Positions 10,837-21,137 of a DNA stretch of 64,000 nt are shown here, piece after piece (the stretch's first letter is position 1; every line of letters starts with the position of its first letter). The DNA comes from Micrococcaceae bacterium Sec5.7 (GTDB lineage: Bacteria; Actinomycetota; Actinomycetes; Actinomycetales; Micrococcaceae), in NCBI GenBank assembly GCA_039636785.1, contig CP144169.1, positions 2,356,001 through 2,420,000 on the forward strand. The letters run 5' to 3'. Position numbers and translations under genes: made by a program. The notes under the pieces were generated by a model. That model was not told the DNA's origin. It made no database searches and was given only the letters and a program-made list of their open reading frames with translations.

Positions 10837-11949
10837 TCACTCGCCGGGCACTGTGCTCTTGCGACTCAGATAGGGCCAGGCGGTCATAAGCGCCATGGCC
10901 AGCGCAGCGAGGATATCCACAACAAGAACGATCTGCCACGGGAAGACGGCAAAGGCCAGGCCGCCGAACGCCAGAACACACGTCCACATGTACAACAGCA
11001 GGACGGCACTGCGGTGCGAGTAACCGACGTCCATCAGCTTGTGGTGGAGGTGGCCTCTGTCCGCGGACCACGGTGAACGCCCCAGCGCTGTGCGCCTGAC
11101 TACAGCGAGTCCCAGATCCAGCAATGGCAGGAACAGTACGGCGAACGGCAGAAGGATGGGGATGATCGTCGGGATGCCGTTGGCCCGGTCATAGAGACCA
11201 GAGGAGATCTGGCCCGTGGACACCACACCGGCGGTCGCCATCAGCAACCCGATGAGCATCGCGCCGGAATCGCCCATAAAGATCTTCGACGGGAACCAGT
11301 TGTGTGGCAGGAATCCAACGCAGCTGCCAACCACAACGGCGGTCAGCAGGGTGGCGAGGTCCGAACGGTCCAGCAGCACCGCGTTCCGGTGCACCCAGTA
11401 GGCGGTAAGGAAGAATGCCACGCCGCCGATGATGGCTACGCCGGCCGCAAGTCCGTCCAGACCGTCAATGAAGTTGAAGGCATTCATGGTGGTCACAATC
11501 AGTCCGGCGGTGAGCAGGATGTGCAACAGATCCGATTCGATCCGGATCGGATCGGGGATGAACGGAATGACGGTCATCCGAACCCCCCAGATGGCTACCA
11601 CCAGGGCGGCAATACTTTGGCCAATAAGCTTGACCCACCAGCGCAGATCCAGTAAATCATCGGCCATCCCCACTATGACAATGACTGCGGCACCGGCCAG
11701 AACCCCCCACGGAGCGGAGTTGCCGCGGAAAATATCCTTGACAAAGAAGGACTGGCTCGCCACCACCAGCGCAACCAGGAAGCCCGCGAATATACCTAGC
11801 CCGCCCAGTCTGGACACGGGCGAGGAGTGCACATCCCGGCTTCGAATCGGCGAGAACAGCTCGAGCCTGTTGCCGATCAGCCGGGCACCCCACGTTGCGC
11901 CGTAAGACACCACGGCCGCTGTCAGCATCATGAGCAGGTACATGATCAT
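10837..11949 (-). CDS. wecA: Undecaprenyl-phosphate sugar-1-phosphate transferase, WecA/MraY family
   Basis: This 370-residue polytopic enzyme transfers a HexNAc-1-phosphate from a UDP-sugar to the C55 lipid carrier, starting wall polysaccharide or teichoic-acid-like polymer synthesis. Family motifs are present in order: SRLGG, GMADDLLDL, FNFIDGLDGLAAG, NWFPSKIFMGDSGA and HLHHKLMDVGYSHR. It has about eleven hydrophobic segments. The ATG at 11949 overlaps the upstream glycosyltransferase stop by 4 nt. Position next to atpI is conserved in actinobacteria (Rfe/WecA). Confidence 0.93.
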   Translation of the reverse strand: MIMYLLMMLTAAVVSYGATWGARLIGNRLELFSPIRSRDVHSSPVSRLGGLGIFAGFLVALVVASQSFFVKDIFRGNSAPWGVLAGAAVIVIVGMADDLLDLRWWVKLIGQSIAALVVAIWGVRMTVIPFIPDPIRIESDLLHILLTAGLIVTTMNAFNFIDGLDGLAAGVAIIGGVAFFLTAYWVHRNAVLLDRSDLATLLTAVVVGSCVGFLPHNWFPSKIFMGDSGAMLIGLLMATAGVVSTGQISSGLYDRANGIPTIIPILLPFAVLFLPLLDLGLAVVRRTALGRSPWSADRGHLHHKLMDVGYSHRSAVLLLYMWTCVLAFGGLAFAVFPWQIVLVVDILAALAMALMTAWPYLSRKSTVPGE

Positions 11950-12908
11950 GAGGCTGCTCCCCCGCTGGTCCGGACGTCGCGCAGCTCATAAATTCCTTCC
12001 AGCACCTGGCCGTTGCTCCTGGGTGCGCGCAAACCATGCAGCAGCCCCTTCGCCAGGCTGCCCAGAAGCACCTTTCGGTGCTTCGACGCCAGAATGGTGC
12101 GGGTCCAGTTCCGGATGGAGGCCCCCGAATAGAGCAGCTTCTCCCGGGGCGTCAACGCATTGGAGCGCGTGTATACCCACACCTTGTTACGGACTTCGTA
12201 GTAGAACCGGGGCCCCGGATCAGCACCGGCATTGCCAAAGGACTTCGTGTGATGGCTCGCCACGGAGGCGTATACGGAGAGGGCGTTCCTGCGCCTGGAA
12301 ATCCGGGCGGTGTACTCCAGATCATCGTTCCAGATGAAGTAGTCTGCCACGGGCAGGCCGTGGAGCCGGATCTCGGCGGCGCTGATCAGGACGGACACAA
12401 ATGACGCCGTCCGGATCTGCACCGCTCCGACCTTCCCCGCCAGGTCACGGTCCTTCTCGCTGGCGCCCAGCCGCGAACGCATGCGGTTCATCGGGTGATC
12501 ACGTCCGTCGGTCCACACCACGCGGCTGGCAATAAAGCTCGGGGCTTCGCCCGATCCAGCGGTGTAGGCGTCAGAGGCCAGCAGCGCCTCGCTCAGTGTT
12601 GCCGGATGCGGTTCGGTGTCATCGTCCATGATCCAGACGTAATCCGCCGCATGGTCAATAACGGCGCGTTCCATGCCGACAACAAAACCTCCGGCACCGC
12701 CCAGGTTCTTGCCGAGCCGGACCACATCCGTTGGTACAGGTCCCGCATAGGACCCGAGGAATGCCGCGGTTTCATCGGTGGAGGCATTGTCCACGATGAC
12801 AATTGCGGTGGGCCTGACGTCTCCAGAGGTTATTCCCGCCAGGGTGGTTTCGAGAAGTTCACGCCTGTTGTACGTCACCACCACTGCAACAACAGCATTT
12901 CCGGTCAT
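11946..12908 (-). CDS. Glycosyltransferase family 2
   Basis: This 320-residue GT-A enzyme begins with VVAVVVTYNRRELLETTL, has the IVIVDNASTDET nucleotide-sugar motif and the metal-binding WIMDDDTEP. The long C-terminal part (ADYFIWNDDLEYTARISR, YYEVRNKVWVYTR) resembles galactofuranosyl/rhamnosyl transferases of actinobacterial wall glycans (GlfT1-like). The donor and acceptor cannot be read from sequence. It is overlapped by 4 nt at both ends, by wecG-like and wecA genes, so it likely acts on the lipid-linked glycan they start. Confidence 0.88.
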   Translation of the reverse strand: MTGNAVVAVVVTYNRRELLETTLAGITSGDVRPTAIVIVDNASTDETAAFLGSYAGPVPTDVVRLGKNLGGAGGFVVGMERAVIDHAADYVWIMDDDTEPHPATLSEALLASDAYTAGSGEAPSFIASRVVWTDGRDHPMNRMRSRLGASEKDRDLAGKVGAVQIRTASFVSVLISAAEIRLHGLPVADYFIWNDDLEYTARISRRRNALSVYASVASHHTKSFGNAGADPGPRFYYEVRNKVWVYTRSNALTPREKLLYSGASIRNWTRTILASKHRKVLLGSLAKGLLHGLRAPRSNGQVLEGIYELRDVRTSGGAAS

Positions 12909-13678
12909 TTCACGGCCTTATTGTCCGGGGATTGAATTCTGCGGCGGATCAGGATGACGGCCAGTTTCCATGGTTCGATGAAAACTCTGCCGAAGATCTG
13001 TCTGGGTGACAGGAGCAGGCGCCACAGCCATTCGAGGCCAAGTCTCCCCAACCACCGGGGGGCCAGAAGCTGGCGCCCCGAAATCTGGTCCAGGGCTCCC
13101 CCAACGGCGCAATACACGGCGTCCGGGAGGTCGTTGCGCCGCTGCCACAGGACCGACTCCTGCAACGGCATACCAAGACCAAAGAGCACCAGCTGTGGTT
13201 GGAATGCATTGAGCGCAAGCACGACGGTGTGTTCCCGCGTAGGATTCCAGCAGCCGCCTTCGAGTCCCAGTATGGTTGCGTCCGGCAGGAGCTCCTGAAG
13301 TTTCCGGCACGCTTCGGCGTTGCTTTCGCCGGTGGTGCCTACAACCGCCAGTCGGCTGAGTCCGGCCACCTTGTCCAGATGCCTGATCCAGTCTGTGGAA
13401 CCCACGCGGAAACCTGCATCGGGGCCCCACATGGGAACCTGTTTCCGCCACAGGGCGTACACTGGTGCGCCATCCAGCAGGACAATATCGGCAGAGTCAT
13501 ACAGAGCCTTGAAGTCCGGCTCTGTGTGATACAGATAGCAGCTGTGCAGGTTGTGCCCAACTACGGTACGCCGGCCGCCGGAGGCGATGAGGTCGCTGAG
13601 AACCCCGGCGACGTGGCACTCGGAGAGTGCGGTGACATCGATATCCAGCAGCCGGATATGGTCTCGGCCAAGCGTCAT
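12905..13678 (-). CDS. WecG/TagA/CpsF family glycosyltransferase
   Basis: This 257-residue enzyme matches the family that adds the second sugar (for example ManNAc or ManNAcA) to a WecA product. Visible motifs are TVVGHNLHSCYLYH, DGAPVYALWR, the FGLGMPLQE loop and the C-terminal GLEWLWRLLLSPRQIFGR. Its ATG overlaps the tsaC stop and its stop overlaps the next GT gene, each by 4 nt. With wecA and the GT2 enzyme it outlines a short lipid-linked oligosaccharide pathway. Confidence 0.9.
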   Translation of the reverse strand: MTLGRDHIRLLDIDVTALSECHVAGVLSDLIASGGRRTVVGHNLHSCYLYHTEPDFKALYDSADIVLLDGAPVYALWRKQVPMWGPDAGFRVGSTDWIRHLDKVAGLSRLAVVGTTGESNAEACRKLQELLPDATILGLEGGCWNPTREHTVVLALNAFQPQLVLFGLGMPLQESVLWQRRNDLPDAVYCAVGGALDQISGRQLLAPRWLGRLGLEWLWRLLLSPRQIFGRVFIEPWKLAVILIRRRIQSPDNKAVK

Positions 13679-14427
13679 GCCTGGGAGTCTTTGGTGTCGG
13701 ACTCGGTTTCGACAGGCTCAACCAGCGGAGCAGCTTCAACCAGCGGAGCAGCTTCAACCACCGGCTCTTCGCCCAGTCCGAGCACCCCCGGTACAACCTC
13801 GCGGAGTCGATCAAGACCCACGGCGCCCTCGCGCACCACGCGCAGTGGCAGCGCTGTGGCATCAACAATGGTGGAAGGCAACGCATCGGTGCCTTCCACC
13901 GGCCGGAAGCCTCCCTCGAGGTAGACCTCAACGGACTCGACCAGTTGTGAACGGGCGTCGAAGGCGGTCTGCGCAGGCGGCTGCCCTGTCCGGTTCGCCG
14001 AGGACACTGCAAGGGGGCCGGTCAGCGTAAGCAGGTCCAGGGCGATTTCATCCGCCGGGATACGCAACGCCACAGTGCCCTTGGTGTCACCCAGATCCCA
14101 GTCCAGAGACGGTTGCGAGTGAAAGATCAGGGTCAGTCCGCCTGGCCAGAAGGCCTCGGCCAGTTTGCGCGCATCTGCTGAAACATCTGTGGCCAGTCCA
14201 TCCATGGCATTGAGCCGGGGGATCAGCACTGGCGGCGGCATCTGCCGGCTGCGGCCCTTGGACGCCAGCAGCATAGTGACGGCCTGGGGTGAAAAGGCAT
14301 CCACTGCGATCCCGTAAACAGTGTCGGTGGGGAATACCACGCACTTTTTCTCGCGGATGGCGCGTTGAGCATGCTCAAGCCCTTCGGCGCGCTGGTCATC
14401 TGCTGTGCAGTTGTAGGTTGTGGTCAC
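13675..14427 (-). CDS. tsaC: L-threonylcarbamoyladenylate synthase
   Basis: This 250-residue Sua5/YrdC enzyme makes threonylcarbamoyl-AMP from Thr, bicarbonate and ATP for the t6A37 tRNA modification. The conserved KKCVVFPTDTVYGIAVDAF and GPLAVSSANRTGQPP stretches are clear. The start is a GTG. The last ~40 residues form an extra, acidic tail (EEPVVEAAPLVEAAPLVEPVETE) encoded by an 18-nt tandem repeat and a repeat-like sequence; the tail is not part of the YrdC fold. It precedes the glycosyltransferases with a 4-nt overlap. Confidence 0.93.
   Translation of the reverse strand: MTTTYNCTADDQRAEGLEHAQRAIREKKCVVFPTDTVYGIAVDAFSPQAVTMLLASKGRSRQMPPPVLIPRLNAMDGLATDVSADARKLAEAFWPGGLTLIFHSQPSLDWDLGDTKGTVALRIPADEIALDLLTLTGPLAVSSANRTGQPPAQTAFDARSQLVESVEVYLEGGFRPVEGTDALPSTIVDATALPLRVVREGAVGLDRLREVVPGVLGLGEEPVVEAAPLVEAAPLVEPVETESDTKDSQA
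13706..13764. repeat. Tandem 18-nt repeat with repeat-like core in the tsaC tail
   Basis: On the plus strand, two exact 18-nt units CAACCAGCGGAGCAGCTT (13719-13736, 13737-13754) are followed by a partial third, CAACCACCGG. Just before them is GTTTCGACAGGCTCAACCA (13706-13724), which resembles a dispersed repeat I recall from Micrococcaceae and related genomes. It encodes the VEPVE tail of TsaC. Confidence 0.7.
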
Positions 14428-14442
14428 TGGCCTATTCTTTCA

Positions 14443-15327
14443 TCACTCGGAGCCGGGAACCGCAAGCACGGCGCTGGTGGCACGTTCTTTGCCGTTGAGG
14501 TCCAGGTGGGTCGTCACCCCGGACCATACGCCCGCTCCTGTCAGCATGGCGGAAATCCAGGCTGCCTGCACTTCGGCGTGTTCCATCACAAAGTAGCCGC
14601 CGGGGACCAGCAGCCTGGCAGCCGAGGCCGCCGCCGCCGTCGGGAGCTCCATTCCGTCCGCTCCCCCGCCGTACAACGCAACAGGCGGGTCATGCAGCGC
14701 CACTTCGGGGTCGTTCGGGATGGCTTCAGCGGGAATGTAGGGAGGATTGGAAACCACGACGTCGAAAGTTCCGTTGAGTTCCGGCAGCGCGTTGCGAAGG
14801 TCTCCCAAAATCAACGTGACTCCCAGCGGGTGCAGATTCTTGTCCGCCCACGCATGCGCGAATTCGCTGAACTCCACGGCATAGACCTCAGCGTCCGGTA
14901 CCTCATGGGCGATGGAGCCCGCGATGGCACCGGATCCGGTACCGAGATCCACCACCCTGGGGCGTAACATTCCCTGGAGGTGGTCGATGACCAGTTGGAC
15001 CACGGATTCCGTTTCCGGCCGGGGAATGAAGACACCGGGGCCGACCGCAAGTTGCAGATACCGGAAATGGGCCACGCCGGTGATGTGTTGCAACGGGATC
15101 CGCTGCGCCCGTTCGGACACCAGTTCCGCATATCCGGACGGCGCCGGGGTGTCCCCCAGGAGCATGGCCCGGAGCCGGCCCAGTCCGACGCCCAGGAGGT
15201 GCTCTGCCAGGAGTTCGGCATCGACCCGCGGGCTGGGCACGCCGGCATCGCTAAGAAGTGCCGTAGCCTCGCGGACAGCGTCCGCGAGGCTGGGCTCATG
15301 CTCCGGAGTCATGGGATTGGCCGCCAA
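14443..15327 (-). CDS. prmC: Release factor glutamine methyltransferase
   Basis: This 294-residue SAM-dependent enzyme methylates the Gln of the GGQ motif in release factors. The SAM-binding VVDLGTGSGAIAGSIA motif and the catalytic NPPYIP are present. It has the N-terminal helical domain (LADAVREATALLSDAGVPSPRVDAELLAEHLLG) that holds the release factor. It lies 3 nt after prfA, its substrate gene, in a conserved pair. Confidence 0.96.
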   Translation of the reverse strand: MAANPMTPEHEPSLADAVREATALLSDAGVPSPRVDAELLAEHLLGVGLGRLRAMLLGDTPAPSGYAELVSERAQRIPLQHITGVAHFRYLQLAVGPGVFIPRPETESVVQLVIDHLQGMLRPRVVDLGTGSGAIAGSIAHEVPDAEVYAVEFSEFAHAWADKNLHPLGVTLILGDLRNALPELNGTFDVVVSNPPYIPAEAIPNDPEVALHDPPVALYGGGADGMELPTAAAASAARLLVPGGYFVMEHAEVQAAWISAMLTGAGVWSGVTTHLDLNGKERATSAVLAVPGSE

Positions 15328-15330
15328 CCG

Positions 15331-16404
15331 CTATTCGCCGATGGCGTCCAGGCGGGCCTGTTCGTCCATCTCGATGGCTGACTGGATGACCGGCTCAAGG
15401 TCGCCGTTCATTACCTGGTCGAGGTTGTAGGCCTTGTAGCCGGTGCGGTGGTCCGCGATCCGGTTCTCGGGGTAGTTATAGGTACGGATGCGCTCGGAGC
15501 GGTCCATGGTGCGGATCTGGGATTTGCGCACAGCCGAGTTTTCGGCGTCGATCAGCTCCTGCTGGTGCGCCAGGATCCGGGCGCGCAGGACACGCATGCC
15601 GGCTTCGCGGTTCTGCAGCTGCGACTTCTCGTTCTGCATGGCCACCACGATTCCGGTGGGAAGGTGCGTAATGCGGACAGCAGAGTCAGTGGTGTTCACC
15701 GACTGTCCACCCGGACCGGAAGATCTGTAGACATCGATCTTGAGATCGTTCTGGTTGATCTCGAGTTCCTCGGGCTCGTCCACTTCGGGAAGCACCAGCA
15801 CGCCGGCGGCCGAGGTATGGATGCGGCCTTGGGACTCCGTAACGGGCACACGCTGCACCCGGTGCACGCCTCCCTCGAATTTCAGCCGGGCGTAAACACC
15901 CTCCGCCGGATCATTGGAGGATCCCTTGACGGCCATCTGCACGTCCTTGTAACCGCCCAGATCGGACTCGTTGTACGAGATCAGCTCGGTCTTCCATCCC
16001 CGTGACTCCGCGTAGCGCGTGTACATCCGCAGCAGGTCACCGGCGAACAATGCAGCTTCGTCGCCACCTTCGCCGCCCTTGACTTCCAGGATCACGTTGC
16101 GGGCATCGTCCGGGTCGCGCGGGATGAGCAGCCGGCGAAGATTCGCCGCCGCAGTCTCCAAGGCCGCCTCGAGCTGGGGTACTTCCGCGGCAAATTCAGG
16201 ATCCTCGGACGCCATCTCCTTGGCGGCGGCGAGGTCATCCTCAATGGCATGCCAGCGGTGGTAGGCCTCAACGATTCCGTTCAGCTGGGCAGACCGGCGC
16301 CCCAGCTTCCGGGCCAGCCGCTGGTCAGCATAAACAGCAGGATCCCCAAGCTGCGCCTGAATGGCATCGTGCTCATCAAGCAGGCCCTGAACGGACTCAA
16401 ACAT
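15331..16404 (-). CDS. prfA: Peptide chain release factor 1
   Basis: This 357-residue RF1 ends translation at UAA and UAG. The catalytic GGQ loop is in [20 protein letters not shown], and the codon-recognition region is in the preceding domain. Length and ends match RF1. A purine-rich AAAGAGG precedes the ATG. A palindrome overlaps its likely -10 box (see the regulatory site at 16420). Confidence 0.97.
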   Translation of the reverse strand: MFESVQGLLDEHDAIQAQLGDPAVYADQRLARKLGRRSAQLNGIVEAYHRWHAIEDDLAAAKEMASEDPEFAAEVPQLEAALETAAANLRRLLIPRDPDDARNVILEVKGGEGGDEAALFAGDLLRMYTRYAESRGWKTELISYNESDLGGYKDVQMAVKGSSNDPAEGVYARLKFEGGVHRVQRVPVTESQGRIHTSAAGVLVLPEVDEPEELEINQNDLKIDVYRSSGPGGQSVNTTDSAVRITHLPTGIVVAMQNEKSQLQNREAGMRVLRARILAHQQELIDAENSAVRKSQIRTMDRSERIRTYNYPENRIADHRTGYKAYNLDQVMNGDLEPVIQSAIEMDEQARLDAIGE

Positions 16405-16419
16405 TTCAAAACCTCTTTC

Positions 16420-16437
16420 GACTTGTAAACAAGTCTA
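16420..16437 (-). promoter_or_regulatory. prfA -10 box overlapped by a palindrome
   Basis: The palindrome GACTTGTAAACAAGTC (16420-16435, arms of 6 bp, 4-bp centre) overlaps a minus-strand TAGACT (16432-16437) that would be a good actinobacterial -10. The prfA ATG is about 28 nt downstream. This could be an operator; no regulator is known for it. Confidence 0.4.
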
Positions 16438-16516
16438 GTTATGACGTGCGGTAGGTGAGACAACAGCAAAGGCGTGCGGATTTTGCCGCCCGGGAGTGGC
16501 ATCGGGCCTGCCGGAG

Positions 16517-16615
16517 CGTGGTGGCCAAGTCCGTCAGGACGTGGCCACCACGCGGAGGGGCGGGGGCGGAAAATCCGCGCGGCTAACCGCGCGAGGATTC
16601 CGGCACCCCGCCCCT
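16517..16615 (-). terminator. Two strong hairpins downstream of rho
   Basis: This rho-prfA gap holds two perfect inverted repeats. One is CGTGGTGGCCA (16517-16527) with TGGCCACCACG (16542-16552), with an inner GTCC/GGAC. The other is AGGGGCGGGG (16557-16566) with CCCCGCCCCT (16606-16615), enclosing nested AATCC/GGATT and GCGCGG/CCGCGC stems. They lie just after the rho stop. No clear U-run follows, as is usual in high-GC actinobacteria, so termination or 3'-end protection of the rho mRNA is inferred. Confidence 0.6.
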
Positions 16616-16622
16616 GACTCAG

Positions 16623-18758
<2,136 letters not shown>

Positions 18759-19053
18759 GAAGGATCCTTCCCCCTCGACGGCGTCCAGACTAGGAGCTGG
18801 ACGCGATGATTTGATCTGGGCTGCAGTTCAGATCTGCAGCCGGGATTTTCGGTCTTGCCGGTTGGATTTCGGCCAGCAGGGCCGGATACTTATTCACCTT
18901 CTGCGTTCCGAGAAATGGCGGAACGGCGGACTGACGGTTCAGGGGCAGACAATGATTTCTGCAGGTTCCTGCGACAGACCAAAGCAGGTGGCACCGGAAA
19001 ATATTGCGCAGTAGGAGATTAGAAAGGCAACTGGGCCAACATCCAGTACGGTA
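18759..19053 (-). promoter_or_regulatory. Structured leader of rho (three perfect hairpins plus SD palindrome)
   Basis: The 295-nt gap between thrB and rho holds no ORF. Reading toward rho on the minus strand it contains perfect inverted repeats at 18904-18925 (CGTTCCG/CGGAACG), 18819-18841 (GGCTGCAG/CTGCAGCC) and 18781-18804 (GCGTCCAG/CTGGACGC). Immediately before the GTG comes the 12-bp palindrome GAAGGATCCTTC (18759-18770), which contains the Shine-Dalgarno AAGGA paired with its own complement. This looks like an autoregulatory leader. No clear promoter was assigned. Confidence 0.6.
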
Positions 19054-20028
19054 TTACCGCCGGTGCAAGTCCACTTTAGCACCTTCAACGTCCACTGCCA
19101 GTTTCATCACACGCCAGGCGACGTCCGGCGTGTTGGCGGCGGTGAAATCCTCGATGAACTGCAGAATCTCAGCGGCTTCCGCCTCGCCGTTGGCCAGAAC
19201 CATAACGGTGGGGCCCGCACCGGACACCACCGCTGCATGGCCTGCCCGCCGCAGTGCCCCGATCAACGCCGCGCTGGGCCGCATGGCCTCGGCACGGTAG
19301 CTCTGGTGAAGGTAATCCTGCGTGCCGGCCAGCAGGAATTCCGGCTTCAGGGTCAGTGCATGGATCAGCAGCGCAGCGCGGCCGGAGTTCATCGCGGCCG
19401 CGTGGTGTCCGATCGAGGCCGGCAGGAGCGCACGTGCCGCGTCGGTGGACAACTCATAATCCGGTACTGCGACAACAGGGATGACAGTCTCCGCCACCGC
19501 AGCGCAGGTGCTGCTGTACCGGTCACTGTCCTGCCAGGACAACGCCAGTCCGCCGAAAATGGCCGGAGCAACGTTGTCCGGATGGCCTTCCATTTCGCTC
19601 GTGAGCTGCAGAATCCATTCCCGGCCACGCTGTGCCTCTTCCGGTACCAGTGCGTTGGCCGCCATAACTGCCGCCACCACCGCCGATGCCGAGGATCCAA
19701 GGCCCCGTCCGTGCGGGTTGACGTTCGCTGCCGTGATTTTCAGGCCGCCGTGCCGGTAGCCGAGCCGTCCGAAGGCTGCGTTCATGGCCTTGACCACGAG
19801 GTGGCTGGCATCCCTTGGGAGGGACTCCGCGCCTTCACCGCTGAGCTCAAAGACCAGCTCGCCGCTGTCCAGGCTTTCGACGGTCAATGTGTCATGCAGG
19901 GCCAGTGCCAGGCCTAGGCTGTCATATCCCGGTCCCAGGTTGGCGCTCGTGGCCGGCACGCTGACCGTCACCTTCTGTCCTGCCGCGATGGAGGGCGTCT
20001 CAGCCGCAAGCGGAAGTGTGGCTTCCAA
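19054..20028 (-). CDS. thrB: Homoserine kinase
   Basis: This 324-residue GHMP-family kinase phosphorylates homoserine in threonine synthesis. The ATP-binding loop PHGRGLGSSASAVVAA, the N-terminal VPATSANLGPGYDSLGLAL and the C-terminal VSGAGPTVMVLA are all present. It follows thrC by 2 nt in the hom-thrC-thrB operon. Confidence 0.96.
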   Translation of the reverse strand: MEATLPLAAETPSIAAGQKVTVSVPATSANLGPGYDSLGLALALHDTLTVESLDSGELVFELSGEGAESLPRDASHLVVKAMNAAFGRLGYRHGGLKITAANVNPHGRGLGSSASAVVAAVMAANALVPEEAQRGREWILQLTSEMEGHPDNVAPAIFGGLALSWQDSDRYSSTCAAVAETVIPVVAVPDYELSTDAARALLPASIGHHAAAMNSGRAALLIHALTLKPEFLLAGTQDYLHQSYRAEAMRPSAALIGALRRAGHAAVVSGAGPTVMVLANGEAEAAEILQFIEDFTAANTPDVAWRVMKLAVDVEGAKVDLHRR

Positions 20029-20030
20029 GG

Positions 20031-21137
20031 TTACTTTTCTTCCAGGCCCAGTTCGGCGGCAACGGTGACAACGTCATTGGATACCTTGACGGGCTGCACC
20101 TCACTGCCGTCTTCGGTCCGCAGCGCCCACTGCGGATCCTTCAGTCCATGGCCGGTCACCGTGATAACAATCGTCCTGCCTGCCGGGACCTCGCCCGCGG
20201 CGTGCTTCTTGATGAGACCGGCTACACCTGCAGCCGAGCCCGGTTCAACAAATACACCTTCGCGGGCGGACAGCCAGCGGTGTGCCGCCAGGATCTCATC
20301 GTCCGTAACGGCCTCGATCAGTCCGCCGGATTCGTCTCGGGCGGCAATGGCGCCGTCCCAGGATGCCGGGTTTCCGATCCGGATTGCGGTGGCAATCGTG
20401 TCCGGATCGGTGATGGGGTGTCCTGCCACGAACGGCGCTGCGCCGGCGGCCTGGAACCCCCACATCGCGGGGGTTTTGGTGGCGACGGCCGGCAGCGTTC
20501 CTGCCGTCGCGGACTCGAACGGAGCAGCGTATTCCTTGTAGCCCTTCCAATACGCTGTGATGTTGCCGGCGTTACCCACCGGCAGCACGTGGATGTCCGG
20601 GGCGTCGCCCAGAGAGTCCACAATTTCGAAAGCGCCGGTCTTCTGGCCCTCGATCCGCGCCGGGTTGACGGAGTTAACCAGGAAAACCGGGTAGGCCTCG
20701 CCCAGCTTGCGGGCAATGTCCAGGCAGTTGTCGAAGTTGCCGTCAACCTGCAGCAAGGTGGCGCCGTGGGCGATCGCCTGGCTCATTTTCCCCATGGAGA
20801 TCTTGCCCTCCGGGACCAGCACGGCACACTTCAGGCCGGCAGCCGTCGCGTAGGCGGCCGCTGACGCCGAGGTGTTGCCCGTCGAAGCGCACACCACCGC
20901 CTTGGCACCTGAGGCCACCGCAGCAGTCATCGCCATGGTCATGCCGCGGTCCTTGAACGAACCCGTGGGGTTCATGCCCTCCACCTTGAGGTAGACGGTG
21001 GAACCCGTGAGCTCGGAAAGCTTCTGTGCATGGACCAGCGGCGTGCCGCCTTCACCCAGAGTGATGACCTTGGTGGATTCGGTGACGGGCAAACGATCAG
21101 CGTATTCGCGGATAACCCCGCGCCATTGGTGAGCCAC
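20031..21137 (-). CDS. thrC: Threonine synthase
   Basis: This 368-residue PLP enzyme converts O-phosphohomoserine to threonine. The PLP-lysine motif GSFKDRGM is visible near residue 60 ([15 protein letters not shown]), and the phosphate-binding glycine loop near [19 protein letters not shown]. Its start abuts the hom stop directly, giving tight operon packing. Confidence 0.96.
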   Translation of the reverse strand: MAHQWRGVIREYADRLPVTESTKVITLGEGGTPLVHAQKLSELTGSTVYLKVEGMNPTGSFKDRGMTMAMTAAVASGAKAVVCASTGNTSASAAAYATAAGLKCAVLVPEGKISMGKMSQAIAHGATLLQVDGNFDNCLDIARKLGEAYPVFLVNSVNPARIEGQKTGAFEIVDSLGDAPDIHVLPVGNAGNITAYWKGYKEYAAPFESATAGTLPAVATKTPAMWGFQAAGAAPFVAGHPITDPDTIATAIRIGNPASWDGAIAARDESGGLIEAVTDDEILAAHRWLSAREGVFVEPGSAAGVAGLIKKHAAGEVPAGRTIVITVTGHGLKDPQWALRTEDGSEVQPVKVSNDVVTVAAELGLEEK

